Of a stretch of DNA of 64,000 nt, positions 61,972 to 64,000 are shown piece by piece. A program made the translations under genes and the position numbers. Positions within the stretch are counted from its first letter, which is position 1, and the number at the start of each line of letters is the position of its first letter. The notes below the pieces were generated by a model, which did no database searches, was not told the origin of the DNA, and saw nothing but the letters and a program-made list of their open reading frames with translations. This DNA is from Triglochin maritima (lineage: Eukaryota > Streptophyta > Magnoliopsida > Alismatales > Juncaginaceae): contig OY821793.1 of the NCBI GenBank assembly GCA_963682175.1, forward strand, positions 23,953,493 to 24,017,492, given 5' to 3'.

Positions 61972-64000
61972 TCTGAAGGTCTTGTCTTGGCCTTACATTT
62001 CACTATTTTATTCTAACCAAAAGCTAGTCTCTCAGCTTTCTCTTTTGAAAGCAAGCTTTATGTAATGCAAACAACATGATATAGTTGGTAGCATCTCATA
62101 TTCTCATGTCAATGATCAATCAACTGAGATCACACTTGGTCCAAATTTGTGTTTGGTTAGCCATTTTATATTCTTCTTTGGGATCTTTGCACTTAACTAG
62201 ATTTACAATGATGCAAATATATGACATATTTTTGTTCTAGACTTCTTAGTTGCCGAATATTAAAAACAGTTAGGTGCTTCAATGTTTATCTAAAGAATGA
62301 ATTTTTTTCGTGCTCAAATATTTCAAAAATCACATAACAAGTTCCAAAATTATATCATTTATTGTGTTTCATGTCAGGAATGTGTATGGCTCTTCAGGCC
62401 TTTTTGCCTTCAGAATCTCAAGGCTCGCTACATATACTAGCCGGGTTTGTTCTTTATTGGTGTTGATATTGCTTATTTTACAAAATTCATTGTCCAGTGG
62501 CTTTCATTGTTGTATAGTAGGGAGAGTGTTACTATCACATTATTCAGAGCAATCATTTAGCCATTTGTTGATATCTCATCACATCACTTTTTGATGTATC
62601 AAGGCCTCCCATTTGCCTAGTAATTGTGAGTTTTGACACAAGTGAGTTTTTGTTGCTTTCCATAGAGCAATATCTTAAGGCACGAGTGCACAACCCTTTT
62701 CAACAAAGTGATTTTCACAAGTTCCTCGATCATGATATTCTTGTAGGTTTTTTCAACATTGTGTGTTCCTTAATGTTGTCAAGTTTTAATGATCCCATTT
62801 TATTCTACATGATATATTATTTTTAGATCAGTAGGTTTTTCAAAAATCTATTATAAATGATAGTTATGAAGATGGAAGCATACTTTGGTGGGATATGCGC
62901 AATCCTCGGGATGCAATATCTTCAGTAAAATTTCATGCTGAGGCAGGTTAGTGCTCTCCCTTCACCTTCTTAATGCATTTTCTAAGAACTGTAGGTATTT
63001 AAACAATTGAATTCTAGTTTATGATGTTGCAAACTGATGATTGCCTTGTTACAGTATTAAGCCTTTGCCTTGACAGCTCCTGCCATGGTGGTATCTCAGG
63101 AGCTGTAGATAACAAAACTGTGTTGTTTGCACTGGATCATAGACAGGTATCACAGAGAGTATAAGTTAATCAGACTAAAATCAATGAAATACTTATTACA
63201 TCAATCTTTACACTCCCATATCTAATAAATAGAAGTCCTTTGCTGGGTACAGGGCACATGTTCCATTAAGAAGGAGGTGACTCTGGAGCGACCTGGTATA
63301 GCTGGTACCTCAATACGTCCAGACAACAAAATTGCTGCAACTGCTGGTTGGGACCACAGGTAAGAGCTATTTGTTTGTTATTTTCTGGTTGATTAATGTT
63401 AACAGGTTTTCAGTCATTATTTTCACTATTGGAAAATTGAACTGATACTTCGAATTTTTAAGAGTCACTTGTATCCAGATTTTAGAACTGTAAGTCATTT
63501 TCACAGACTTAATTTTAGTGCATCATGCTTAATTTGCAACTCCAAATCATGATTGTTATGTGCTAGCTTTTCCAACAACCTTTTGAGACTAATGTTTAAT
63601 CAACGAAAGCTTATATCAGTGAAGATTCACAATTTATCATCATCATCAACATCATCAAAATATTTTAACATCTTTTGTTATACATTTCAATCAAGTGCGT
63701 GGAGTTAACATTCACAATTCACAAAGATGATTAAGATATTGCCCAAATGCTTGATTCTCTGTCTCCTGAGTAAATTTCTAGATGGTGCAACATGATTGAT
63801 GTAGTGATGTAAAAGTAAATGAGCAAATAATAGTATAATACAGTTTCAAATAGTAATAGCAAAAGAAAATTAAGTGATGTTGGATATGCTGGTTGCTTCT
63901 ACAATATAAGTTGTATACATTACAGAGTTCAGAATATACTTTCCCTCCCCGGTTTATGATTTTACCGAGAAGTGAATTAGGGCACAATCAAATAGATGTC
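59359..64000 (+). CDS. WD40 protein, TANMEI/DSE1 (GNB1L/ASA1-like), 5' part
   Basis: Eleven exons join in frame: 59359-59471, 59561-59623, 60323-60391, 60530-60589, 60978-61084, 61642-61682, 61758-61854, 62378-62444, 62864-62946, 63055-63146 and 63253-63359, giving 299 complete codons; the rest lies beyond the window. WD40 signatures appear in order: [67 protein letters not shown], and a last one beginning AATAGWDHR. The best family match that I recognise is the plant TANMEI/EMB2757/DSE1 protein, related to GNB1L and yeast Asa1. In Arabidopsis it is needed for embryo development and affects plasmodesmal transport. A nearby GCCACC-type leader is C/A-rich. Introns 1 and 7 hold long G and C runs. 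Confidence 0.82.
59502..59524 (+). repeat. Poly(G) run of 23 in intron 1 of the WD40 gene
   Basis: It follows a T16 run just downstream of the splice donor. Such G-runs can form quadruplexes and are prone to length change. Confidence 0.9.
61934..61969 (+). repeat. Poly(C) run of 36 in intron 7 of the WD40 gene
   Basis: About 36 C in a row, so the opposite strand is G36. The exact length may be affected by sequencing. Confidence 0.85.

Overview
This window is nuclear DNA from a flowering plant, most likely a eudicot. The genes have GT-AG introns and an AT-rich setting, and they encode plant-type proteins: a MYC-type bHLH factor, a plant arginine decarboxylase, a MOT2-like transporter and a TANMEI/DSE1-type WD40 protein. 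About half of the sequence is transposable elements and their relics. I cannot name the species.

Four host genes are supported. (1) A nine-exon MFSD5/MOT2-like membrane transporter on the minus strand, 21648 to 17432, 445 aa. (2) An intronless bHLH-MYC transcription factor on the minus strand, 31396 to 30011, 461 aa. (3) An intronless arginine decarboxylase on the plus strand, 51687 to 53753, 688 aa, with a TATA box, a hairpin-rich leader and a poly(A) signal. (4) The 5' eleven exons of a WD40 gene on the plus strand from 59359, cut by the window end. They look like unrelated neighbours with no shared pathway.

The mobile part is unusually readable. An 8.06 kb Mutator-like element (MULE), 2046 to 10104, has 9-bp target site duplications and imperfect ~80-bp terminal inverted repeats. 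It carries two convergent genes: a plant-mobile-domain/coiled-coil/Ulp1-protease gene, and a FAR1-type DDE transposase with one premature stop. Both genes have introns filled with versions of one ~22-bp TCCGGA minisatellite, and the 1.4 kb between their 3' ends is an array of the same family. A CACTA element (26473 to 29567) has ACGTCGG subterminal repeats and its own broken Ulp1 gene. The right end of a second CACTA element lies at the left edge of the window.

Smaller elements with identified target site duplications are: five hAT-type MITEs (16207, 47305, 49203, 49487, 54736); three related PIF/Harbinger elements (12869, 36873, 43308) and one of another family (43867); a 1.17 kb foldback element (45674) built from large palindromes; and solo LTRs at 33564, 38031 and 56282. 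Four LTR-type regions carry arrays of paired CGGTCGACCG palindromes.

I found no rRNA, convincing tRNA, CRISPR or bacterial-type features. The remaining stretches over 300 bp are AT-rich and I recognise no genes in them.
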